A stretch of DNA of 64,000 bases from Bacteroidales bacterium (GTDB taxonomy: Bacteria > Bacteroidota > Bacteroidia > Bacteroidales > JAFGUD01), in NCBI GenBank assembly GCA_016938685.1, contig JAFGUD010000235.1, forward strand, positions 44,883 to 108,882. The letters run 5' to 3'. Every line of letters starts with the position of its first letter. Position 1 is the first letter of the stretch. Below, one piece after another: positions 10,220 through 18,405 of this stretch. The translations under genes and the position numbers were made by a program. Below the pieces are notes generated by a model. It did not search any database and was not told the DNA's origin. It worked only from the letters and a program-made list of their open reading frames with translations.

Positions 10220-10335
10220 AAATATAATTCTGTGTGACGGTTGAATTAAAGAAAAGTTACTACACAAATCTTCATTTTTACATAAATTTAACTTAACAGA
10301 ATATACGAAGAAAGTCTTATTATTATTTTTTGTTT

Positions 10336-10343
10336 TAACTTTG
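10336..10343 (+). promoter_or_regulatory. Candidate -7 box (TAACTTTG) for the amidotransferase-fold gene
   Basis: TAACTTTG, the same octamer as on the opposite strand at 10219-10212, 19 bp before the ATG at 10363. No -33 box is seen. Confidence 0.45.
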
Positions 10344-10362
10344 TTGCAAATAATACAGACTT

Positions 10363-11622
10363 ATGAATAAGATTTTAACTTTAATTTTAGGCATTCTACT
10401 AACAACAAACCTTTTTGCTTCTAGCATTTTAGTACCCATGGACGATTCCCAAACCAATCACCTAAAAGCTTATGGCGTTACTTTTTGGGTTTTAGAAAAT
10501 GGCTTAGAATGTGACTGGCTTTTAAATTATCGCGATGGTAGTTTTTTGCTTCCAGCAAGACCAGAAATTCAAGAAAAATGCATAATTTTCAACGTATCTT
10601 ATGAAGTAATTTCAGATGCCGAAGTAAACAGCATATTTTCTTATATCTCTAAGCCTGAAATTAACATGGACAAGGTAAAACTCCAAAAAGCTCCACGTGT
10701 TGCAGTATATGCTCCCAAAACTTATCAACCCTGGGATGATGCAGTTATGATGGTTTTGGAATATGCTGAAATTCCATACGATGTAGTTTACGACGAAGAA
10801 GTATTACGCGGAGATCTTAATAATTACGATTGGCTTCACTTGCATCACGAAGATTTTACAGGTCAATACGGTAAATTTTGGGCTTCGTACAGAAATGCAT
10901 CATGGTATCAGGATCAAGTAATAGAATCAGAAACACAAGCAAAAAAATTAGGATACTCAAAAGTATCTCAGCTAAAACTTGACGTAGCTCTTACTATAAA
11001 ACAATGGATTTTTAACGGAGGGTTTTTATTTGCAATGTGCTCAGGAACAGATTCTTACGACATAGCGCTTGCCGCCGAAGGAGTAGATATTTGTCAGCCA
11101 ATGTTCGACGGCGACCCAATTGATGCAGATGCACAAAGTAAGCTGGATTATTCAAAAACCTTAGCTTTTCAGAATTTTAAGATAAGTACAAATCCTTATG
11201 AATATGAATTTTCTGATATTGATGTTACTAATTATAGACCCATTAAAAATGAAGAAGACGACTATTTTACATTATTTGAATTTTCGGCAAAATGGGACCC
11301 AATTCCAACAATGTTAACTCAATGTCAAACAAAAATTTTAGAAGGTTTTATGGGTCAAACTACTGCTTTTAATAAAGATTTAATAAAACCAAACGTTATC
11401 ATTATGGGTGAATACAAAGTAGCAAATGAAACACGATACATTCATGGCGAATATGGTCAGGGAACCTGGACTTTTTATGGAGGACACGACCCCGAAGATT
11501 ATCGTCATTTGGTTGGGGATCCACCAACAGAATTACAATTGCACCCAAATTCTCCAGGCTATAGACTTATTTTAAATAACATACTATTTCCTGCTGCCGA
11601 AAAGAAAAAAAGGAAAACCTGA
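10363..11622 (+). CDS. Exported protein, glutamine-amidotransferase-like fold
   Basis: 419 residues with a signal peptide (MNKILTLILGILLTTNLFAS, about 1-20). The central part (RVAVYAPKTYQPWDDAVMMVLEYAEIPYDVVYDEEV, then DWLHLHHEDFTGQYG and FLFAMCSGTDSYDIAL) looks like a class I glutamine-amidotransferase-like Rossmann fold. A Cys is in roughly the nucleophile region (CSGTD), and the C-terminal GQGTWTFYGGHDPEDY recalls the GxGxxxxxGxH pattern. From memory, close relatives in Bacteroidota databases are labelled 'asparagine synthetase B'. Nothing here supports that: there is no N-terminal Cys and no synthetase domain. The sequence family is recognised; the function is unknown. Confidence 0.75.
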   Translation: MNKILTLILGILLTTNLFASSILVPMDDSQTNHLKAYGVTFWVLENGLECDWLLNYRDGSFLLPARPEIQEKCIIFNVSYEVISDAEVNSIFSYISKPEINMDKVKLQKAPRVAVYAPKTYQPWDDAVMMVLEYAEIPYDVVYDEEVLRGDLNNYDWLHLHHEDFTGQYGKFWASYRNASWYQDQVIESETQAKKLGYSKVSQLKLDVALTIKQWIFNGGFLFAMCSGTDSYDIALAAEGVDICQPMFDGDPIDADAQSKLDYSKTLAFQNFKISTNPYEYEFSDIDVTNYRPIKNEEDDYFTLFEFSAKWDPIPTMLTQCQTKILEGFMGQTTAFNKDLIKPNVIIMGEYKVANETRYIHGEYGQGTWTFYGGHDPEDYRHLVGDPPTELQLHPNSPGYRLILNNILFPAAEKKKRKT

Positions 11623-11699
11623 AGAGCATGTAAATCTCATTCATTGAGCCAAAGAATGAAAGAAATAATAATAAACAACTAAAAAGACAATTTCTGAAA

Positions 11700-11723
11700 A
11701 AATAGCCGAATTATCGGCTATTT
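11700..11723. terminator. Bidirectional terminator between convergent genes
   Basis: Stem AAATAGCCGA / TCGGCTATTT with a 4-base loop, A-rich before and T-rich after, so it can work on both strands. It overlaps the last codons of the proline dehydrogenase gene (stop at 11718). Confidence 0.7.
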
Positions 11724-12896
11724 ATTTTCTGTTTTTCTGCGTTGTTTTTCAGAAGTAAAAAGCTGAAGTTCTCTTGATGTTTGTCCTGCAACAGAAGTGT
11801 TTTCTTCGGTTCTACGCAGCAAATAGGGCAAAACATGTTTTATTGGTCCGTAAGGAGTATATTTAGCAACATTATAACCTGCTTTTGCCAAATTGAATGT
11901 AATATTATCACTCATTCCGTAAAGTTGAGAGAAAAAACATCTTGAATCATCTTTTGCTAAACCGTTTTGGCTCATTAGTTCTGTCAAAAAACGACTACTT
12001 TTTTCATTATGAGTAGCATTAAAAATTGAGATTCTATCGATATGCTCCACCGAAAATTTAAGAGCAGCATTAAAAGCATCGTCTGTATCTAGTTTAGTAT
12101 TATGAATAGGGTCAGGATATCCTAATTTCTGAGCCAATTCTCTCTCTTTTTCCATATACGCACCACGAACAAATTTAACACCTATAAAAATATTATCCGA
12201 AATTGCTTTTTGATACAAATCCTTCAAAAAATCAAGTCTGTCTTTGCGATACATTTGAAGAGTATTATAAACAATAGCTTTTTCCTTATTAAATTCTTGC
12301 ATCATTTCATAAACAACAATGTCGATAAAATTCTGATAAGCAACATCTTCTGCATCAATCATAATGGGCATATCTAAATCATAAGCTTTTTGACAAAGAG
12401 TTTTTACTCTGGTTCTGAATTTTTCGGTTTCAAGAATTTCCTCTTCTGTTAAGTGCTCTTTTCTGCCTGCTTTACGCAAAACATCAGGATAACAAAAAGC
12501 AGTTGGTTTAAACACTGCATAAGGGATATTAGAATTTGTAGCAGCATTATCAATTGTTCTTAACGTTTCTTTTAATGCTGCATCAATTTTAGCTTCTGTA
12601 TCTCCACCTTCAACAGAGTAATCAAGGATTGTTTTAACATTAAATTTAGCTAATTTTTCAACAAGAGGATTACAAGATTCTAGTGTTTCACCACCTACAA
12701 AATGTTGATAAATTGTAGGTCTAACAGCCCAGCCAATAGGAAAATGAATAGCAATAGCAGTATTTATTAAAGCGTTTCCAACTTTTACCATTGAATTTTT
12801 ACCAATCATTTTAAATAAAAAAACAGCCTTATTCAATTCTTTGTCTGTTTTCCAATCGAATGCAATTTTTGTGTCATTAAAATTTATTTGTTCCAT
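11718..12896 (-). CDS. Proline dehydrogenase family protein
   Basis: 392 residues, a single PRODH FAD-dependent barrel that oxidises proline to pyrroline-5-carboxylate. Seen: IMIDAEDVAYQ (about 155-165), the core VKFVRGAYMEKERE (about 235-248) and, near the C-terminus, the substrate-binding YLLRRTEENTSVAGQ. It lacks the P5C dehydrogenase half of bifunctional PutA, which is normal in this phylum. No transmembrane segment. It is transcribed alone, convergent with the previous gene. A TATTTTTG box is 61 bp upstream. Confidence 0.92.
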   Translation of the reverse strand: MEQINFNDTKIAFDWKTDKELNKAVFLFKMIGKNSMVKVGNALINTAIAIHFPIGWAVRPTIYQHFVGGETLESCNPLVEKLAKFNVKTILDYSVEGGDTEAKIDAALKETLRTIDNAATNSNIPYAVFKPTAFCYPDVLRKAGRKEHLTEEEILETEKFRTRVKTLCQKAYDLDMPIMIDAEDVAYQNFIDIVVYEMMQEFNKEKAIVYNTLQMYRKDRLDFLKDLYQKAISDNIFIGVKFVRGAYMEKERELAQKLGYPDPIHNTKLDTDDAFNAALKFSVEHIDRISIFNATHNEKSSRFLTELMSQNGLAKDDSRCFFSQLYGMSDNITFNLAKAGYNVAKYTPYGPIKHVLPYLLRRTEENTSVAGQTSRELQLFTSEKQRRKTENK

Positions 12897-12956
12897 TTAT
12901 ATTCTTTTTTGTAATATATAATAAATCAATCCGTTAATATATTTTTTTCAGGCGAG

Positions 12957-12964
12957 CAAAAATA
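12957..12964 (-). promoter_or_regulatory. Candidate -7 box (TATTTTTG) for proline dehydrogenase
   Basis: The minus strand reads TATTTTTG, a full TAnnTTTG match, 61 bp upstream of the start. No -33 match is visible. Confidence 0.35.
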
Positions 12965-13031
12965 GAATAATTTACAGATATAGATTGATTTTTACAATGT
13001 GTTTTTCAGCATATTAAGAAAGAGGCGGGAA

Positions 13032-15737
13032 TTAATTAAATTTTACACCAACCACAAGAACGTCGTCAACTTGTTTTTTTGTTCCTTTTAGGTTGATAAA
13101 TAATTTTTTCAGCTCGTCAGCTTGTTTATTAAAAGGTAAAGGTGATACTTTTTTAAGGATTTCAATAAAATTAGACAGACCTAATTTATGGTTGATTTTA
13201 TAGTCAATTTGATTGATAAAACCATCTGAGAACAAATAAACAACATCACCTTTTTTATAATCTATTTTTTTCAATAAAAAGGGTTCATCAAAAAACTCAG
13301 AATAACCACCAATAGAAAAATTATTAGCATCTAACTCTATACTATCACCTTTTCGGATAATGACTATTGTTTGTCTGGCTGCGCTATATTCAATTGTTGT
13401 TTTATTTTTATCGTAAGCAATTAAACTTATGTCAAAACTATCCTGAATCTGACGTTCGTTGTTTTTCATGCCTAAAAGCTTAACATATCGTTCTCTAACT
13501 TTCTCCAAAACTAAAGATGGGCTACTATCATTTCCGTTAATTTCAGAAAAAACATCTTCAAAAGTAGTTAGGATTAAAAAGCTTAAAAATGTTCCGGTTA
13601 CATTTTGACCTGTGCTGTCAATAGCACTGATAAAAATTTTATCATCAAATTCATATCTAGCCCAGAAATCGCCACTAACAATATCTTTTGGAATTGAAAC
13701 TTCAAAAAAATCGGCGTTGGAAATTGTCAGTTGTCTTCCAAAAATAGTTTTGTGAATATTTACTGCATATCTAATACTTGAATCAATATCAGATTTCTTT
13801 TGCAGAAGTTGATTTTTGTGACGGGTAATTTTATGTTGTTGAGCTTCAAGAGTATTATTTGTAACAGAAATCTCTTCTCTTCTGCTAACCAACTCTTCGT
13901 TTAAATCTTCAACTTTTTTAGCAGAAATTTTCAATTCATCAATTTTAGTATCAAGTTCGGCTGATTTAGACACAAGTTCATCTTTCTGGATATAAACAAG
14001 TTGAGTTCTTTTTTCTATTATACCTTCTAAATTTTTATTTATATTTTCAAGATTCCAGTAATAATAGTAATTATCGTACATAACATCAATTTGCGAAGAA
14101 AGATCTTCAAAAATAGTAATTTGTTCTGCAGAAAACTTTGAGTTTTTGCCAATGACAAACATTGATTTTATTTTTCCGTTTAAGAACAATGGCATTGACA
14201 AATAATATTCTCCATCAAAATTTATAACACTATTTTTACTGTTATTTACGGATTTTTGAATTACTTCAGGAGATATATCAGATACAATATTTTGCTCCAA
14301 TTTAGCAAACGCAACACCGGCTTCTGTCTTTTTACACTCACAAAATCCTTCGCTTCCTCTAATTACTAAAAACTCAGCGATTTCAGCATTAAACTCTTTT
14401 CCTATAATACCAACTCCCTCAGCCAAATCAAAAGAAGGAATTTTTAATAACTCATTTCTTATTCTGTTTAATATCTGAAACCGATTAGAAATTGTATTAA
14501 TCTTTGTTTCAGCAATTGAATAATTTAGAGCCAAAAAAACACTATGACTAATAAAAAAAATAAGTAATCCGGTATTTAATAAATAAGCTGTATTAATAAT
14601 TGTCAGATTGAACAATATATCGTTTATCATACCAATTAGAAAAACAGTCATCCCAAAGAAAGAATAGATAATATTAGGTATTTTTTTTAATAGTCCTCTT
14701 AGTAAAACAATATTAATATAAAAAAACAAAAATAATCCCAGCCCCATAAATGGTAATAACGTATACGAATATATACGGCAAGGCGTTACTAAAACAACAA
14801 TTGCACCAGCAATTGAACTAACTAACAACACATAATAAACATATTTATTGATAATTTTATAATCACGAAACAAATACCATATAAAAAGAATAAAAAAAAC
14901 AGCTCGACCATAGTTACCAATAAAATCAATTTTTTTTGTTAACTCCCAGTAAGAAATATCCGGGAAAAGTCGCATAAACAACATTTCACCATTAACAATT
15001 TCAAATAATAAAGTGATAATAATGGCAAGACTAAAAAAAAGGTAAGCCGGATTTTGACGACGAAAGAAAAATGTAAGAAGAAAAAATATTGCAAATATTA
15101 TTTCAGCACCGATAATTATATAGGAATAAATTAAATTTCCTCGTACCTTAGTCATCACTTTTTCAACCGATCCAAAAGATACATTTTCTTGAATTCCACC
15201 TAGTCTATGTGAAAAATTACTTACCTGAATAACAACATCTATTGTGTCAGAAGAAGATTCTATGAAAAATTCTCTTGGAATAGTTTTAGGAATTGATTCT
15301 TCAGGCGATTTCCCAACTTTCCCTATTTCATCAATAGGTTCTCCGTCAATCCAAATTTTATACGAAGAAATAACTTGCCTAACTTTTAGAACATATTGTC
15401 CTTGTGGCACTAAAATTTTAACATGAAAAGTAGCAAATCCATGCCCTCCAATTTTTTTGCCTTCTTCTATCTCATATTCCTGCCAAGTATTATTTATTTT
15501 GATATATCTAATAGAATCCTTTGGATAATTTTGAATTTCCTGAGGAGTAAGTAATTGATCCCAATAAAACTCCCAATTTCCATGAACTGAATAAATAGAA
15601 TTTGAGTTAAAATCAGAAAGGTTCAGCACGCCTTTGTCAACCAAAACAGCATCGTTTTTTTCGTTTTTGCATGAGCTAAAAATAAAAGTAACAAAAACGA
15701 AAACGCCAAACAATATGTACTTAACTAATTGTTTCAT
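13032..15737 (-). CDS. 7TMR-DISM receptor with SpoIIE phosphatase domain (paralogue 3)
   Basis: 901 residues. Signal peptide with lipobox FSSC (Cys23); periplasmic 7TMR-DISMED2-like sandwich starting at GNWEFYWDQLL; seven membrane segments (about 205-405); GAF-like region (about 430-560); coiled coil (about 570-660); SpoIIE/PP2C phosphatase (about 670-901). Metal-binding motifs are present: VSGDFW (about 688), IDSTGQN (about 707), FSDGFINQ and QVDDVLVVG. The usual GHG after DSTG is GQN here and the usual VPGA is VTGT, so activity may differ. Such receptors are thought to set the state of a partner-switching or other phosphoprotein. The ATG overlaps the stop of the upstream paralogue (ATGA): last gene of a three-gene operon. 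Confidence 0.88.
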   Translation of the reverse strand: MKQLVKYILFGVFVFVTFIFSSCKNEKNDAVLVDKGVLNLSDFNSNSIYSVHGNWEFYWDQLLTPQEIQNYPKDSIRYIKINNTWQEYEIEEGKKIGGHGFATFHVKILVPQGQYVLKVRQVISSYKIWIDGEPIDEIGKVGKSPEESIPKTIPREFFIESSSDTIDVVIQVSNFSHRLGGIQENVSFGSVEKVMTKVRGNLIYSYIIIGAEIIFAIFFLLTFFFRRQNPAYLFFSLAIIITLLFEIVNGEMLFMRLFPDISYWELTKKIDFIGNYGRAVFFILFIWYLFRDYKIINKYVYYVLLVSSIAGAIVVLVTPCRIYSYTLLPFMGLGLFLFFYINIVLLRGLLKKIPNIIYSFFGMTVFLIGMINDILFNLTIINTAYLLNTGLLIFFISHSVFLALNYSIAETKINTISNRFQILNRIRNELLKIPSFDLAEGVGIIGKEFNAEIAEFLVIRGSEGFCECKKTEAGVAFAKLEQNIVSDISPEVIQKSVNNSKNSVINFDGEYYLSMPLFLNGKIKSMFVIGKNSKFSAEQITIFEDLSSQIDVMYDNYYYYWNLENINKNLEGIIEKRTQLVYIQKDELVSKSAELDTKIDELKISAKKVEDLNEELVSRREEISVTNNTLEAQQHKITRHKNQLLQKKSDIDSSIRYAVNIHKTIFGRQLTISNADFFEVSIPKDIVSGDFWARYEFDDKIFISAIDSTGQNVTGTFLSFLILTTFEDVFSEINGNDSSPSLVLEKVRERYVKLLGMKNNERQIQDSFDISLIAYDKNKTTIEYSAARQTIVIIRKGDSIELDANNFSIGGYSEFFDEPFLLKKIDYKKGDVVYLFSDGFINQIDYKINHKLGLSNFIEILKKVSPLPFNKQADELKKLFINLKGTKKQVDDVLVVGVKFN

Positions 15738-18403
15738 TGTTTTTTAAAAAATAAGCCAACAGCAAGATAATCATCTACTTGTTTCATATCTTTTTTCCAA
15801 TTTATAAATTCATCTTCAATTAATATATCATGTTCATCAAACTCAGAATTCTGAATTTTGGTCAACATTTCGTTTATTCTTTGAACACCAAACTTCCGCA
15901 TATCTTCTCTTCTGATTTGATTCATAAATCCATCAGTTTGCAGGTATAAAATATCATTATAATTCAATGTTGTTTTTCGTAAATTGTAGTCAAAATTACG
16001 TTTTTCAATGAAAACTCGTTTATCAACATCTAACATGGTTACTTGTTTGTTTCGCGCTAAATGAGCTATTAAATTTTCGCCACAGTAAAGAAATTCTCCT
16101 GTTTTTATATTCAAACTAGAAAAGAAAATATCAAAACTATCTTCAATTCCTTGATTTTTATCTATTATTTCAAAGAAATTTATCTTAAGTAATTTAACAA
16201 ATTCATCGGGTCTAATAGTTGCTATTTCAGGATTTTCTGCAAGTAATTCTTCAAACAATGTTTTTATCAAAATAGTAATAAAAGTAGACGTGATATTATG
16301 TCCGGTGCTATCTATTACAGCTATCAATAAATAATCGCCAACAGGATGGCTAAACCAAATATCGCCACTAACTGTCTCTTTTGGCAATGAAAGCTCAAAA
16401 TATTGAGAAGACATATTTTTTTGAGAACTCAACAGGGTCTTCAATATTACATTTGAATATTCAACGCTACTATTTATTGTAGAAATTTTCTTTTCAATTA
16501 TTTCTTTTTGGGCTAATATTTCCTCATTTTTATTTTCTAAGACATCAATATTTGTTGAGATTTCGGAAGTTCGTTCAATTATTTCATTATTCAAATCCTC
16601 AACAATTCCATTTGTTATATTTAGCTCTTCTAATTTTTCATCTAGAGAGGCTTGATTTATAAGTAATTGTTCTTTTTGTTTTGTTATAGTCTCTATTCTT
16701 TTTTCAACAATAGTTTCAAGATTTTTATTCAGATTTTCCAAAGAATAATAATATATATAATTATCCAAAAAAGTAGAGAACTCAGTATGTAGCATTTCTA
16801 AAACATCAGCATCTTGCTTTCTATTAATCCTTGAATTTTTAAGAAAAATAAAAGCTTTAATACTATTTTTATCAAAAACAGGATAAGCCAAACTGTTTTT
16901 TTCAACAACAACATTTCTTGTTATTCTCATTTTTTCGATCACCGACTTATCTACGGAATACTTCAATGGTTCATTTAAATATGACGCTCTAATAAAGCCG
17001 TCTTTATATAAAATTTCACTCTTAATATTTTCATTGTTTTCTATAAAAATTGCAGATTCAACCGATTTTAAATTATCTGAAATAATTTTCAGCATTTTTT
17101 CAAGCTCAAAGGGCTTAATGTTAGTAAGTTGATTTCTGATATAATTTACATTTCCCCACAATTGAGAATATTTTGTATTGGTACTATGAGCAGAAGAAAT
17201 ATTAAGAGCTAAAATGATAGCGTTTGTAAGAATAAAAACAAATAAACCAAAATTTGCCAAATAAGGAGTAGAAATTAAGTTCATATAGGAAAACAAGTCA
17301 TTTAACATCGATAATACAATAACGACTGTTCCGATAAGAATAAGAAAAGCTCTTCGATCTCTTTTCAACGAAAGTTTGGAAAGCAAAAATATGATATAAA
17401 AAAAAGCAACAAGTGTAACACCTAAAAAAGGATAAAGGGTACTTGTAAAAAAAGAGGCTTTGGTAACAATAATGAGTCCTGAGAACACAAAAAGAAATCC
17501 CATAATTATTCTGGAAAAAATATTTTTCAATAATTTTTCCTGTATAAATATTTGACGAAGAAAAAGAACAAAGAATATTATTCGCCCATAGTTTGAAATA
17601 AAATCAATTTTTTTTGTTAATTCCCATGTCATATTTGAGAAGACATCTGTAAATATGCTTTCTCCATTAACTGATGCAAATAAAGCACTTAATAGTATTG
17701 TTAAACTAAAATAAAGAGGCGCAACTCCTCCATTTTTAATAAACAAAAAATTAAACAAAAAGAAGATTGCAATTATTAAAAAACTACCTAACATAAAAAA
17801 AGTAGAAATAAGCCCTTTTGATTGGGATTTCACAATTGTCTGAGGTTTCCCAATAATAATTTTATTTTGAATACCTCCTACTCTATGATGAAAATTGCTA
17901 ACCTGAATGACAATACTAGTCGTATCATTTTGTGATTCAAAAAAAACAATTTGTGGATTTAAATCAGGAACAGAAGAATTGGCATTAGTGCCTACGGTTC
18001 CATTTTGAGCGACTAATAAATCATCAACCCAAATATTATAAGCAGTTTCAATCCGTTTGAACTTTAATGCATATTCTCCTTTGGGAATTACTAATTGTAG
18101 ATGAAAAGTACCATAAGTAAAGTTTCCTATTTTCTGACCATCAACTATATAATTATTCCAAACACTATTTACTTTAACAAAAGCTGCCGTATCAGCAGAG
18201 TATTTTTCGAAATTAGAAGGTATTAATAGTTTTTTCCAATAAAATTCCCACTGTCCATCAAGTGGAAACATTTGATTTTCAAAAATTGAGTCAACTTTCA
18301 ACACACCATTTTCAGCCAACTGAAAATCGGTTTTTTGCTGTTTACAAGAAAAAAGCACTAATGTTAACAACAATATTACTATATGTAATAATTTTTTTTT
18401 CAT
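15734..18403 (-). CDS. 7TMR-DISM receptor with SpoIIE phosphatase domain (paralogue 2)
   Basis: 889 residues with the same domain order as its neighbours: lipobox LFSC (Cys20), periplasmic sandwich beginning GQWEFYWKKLL, seven membrane segments, a divergent GAF-like region, a coiled coil with repeated Glu/Lys heptads, and a C-terminal SpoIIE phosphatase. Phosphatase motifs: VSGDIWF (about 680), IDSTGHN (about 698), QTDGFMNQ, QVDDYLAVG. His is kept but the following GVPGA is replaced by NITST. It overlaps the next gene by four bases and starts two bases after the preceding one ends. The three clearly arose by tandem duplication; they differ most in the GAF-like region. Confidence 0.88.
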   Translation of the reverse strand: MKKKLLHIVILLLTLVLFSCKQQKTDFQLAENGVLKVDSIFENQMFPLDGQWEFYWKKLLIPSNFEKYSADTAAFVKVNSVWNNYIVDGQKIGNFTYGTFHLQLVIPKGEYALKFKRIETAYNIWVDDLLVAQNGTVGTNANSSVPDLNPQIVFFESQNDTTSIVIQVSNFHHRVGGIQNKIIIGKPQTIVKSQSKGLISTFFMLGSFLIIAIFFLFNFLFIKNGGVAPLYFSLTILLSALFASVNGESIFTDVFSNMTWELTKKIDFISNYGRIIFFVLFLRQIFIQEKLLKNIFSRIIMGFLFVFSGLIIVTKASFFTSTLYPFLGVTLVAFFYIIFLLSKLSLKRDRRAFLILIGTVVIVLSMLNDLFSYMNLISTPYLANFGLFVFILTNAIILALNISSAHSTNTKYSQLWGNVNYIRNQLTNIKPFELEKMLKIISDNLKSVESAIFIENNENIKSEILYKDGFIRASYLNEPLKYSVDKSVIEKMRITRNVVVEKNSLAYPVFDKNSIKAFIFLKNSRINRKQDADVLEMLHTEFSTFLDNYIYYYSLENLNKNLETIVEKRIETITKQKEQLLINQASLDEKLEELNITNGIVEDLNNEIIERTSEISTNIDVLENKNEEILAQKEIIEKKISTINSSVEYSNVILKTLLSSQKNMSSQYFELSLPKETVSGDIWFSHPVGDYLLIAVIDSTGHNITSTFITILIKTLFEELLAENPEIATIRPDEFVKLLKINFFEIIDKNQGIEDSFDIFFSSLNIKTGEFLYCGENLIAHLARNKQVTMLDVDKRVFIEKRNFDYNLRKTTLNYNDILYLQTDGFMNQIRREDMRKFGVQRINEMLTKIQNSEFDEHDILIEDEFINWKKDMKQVDDYLAVGLFFKKQ

Positions 18404-18405
18404 TA

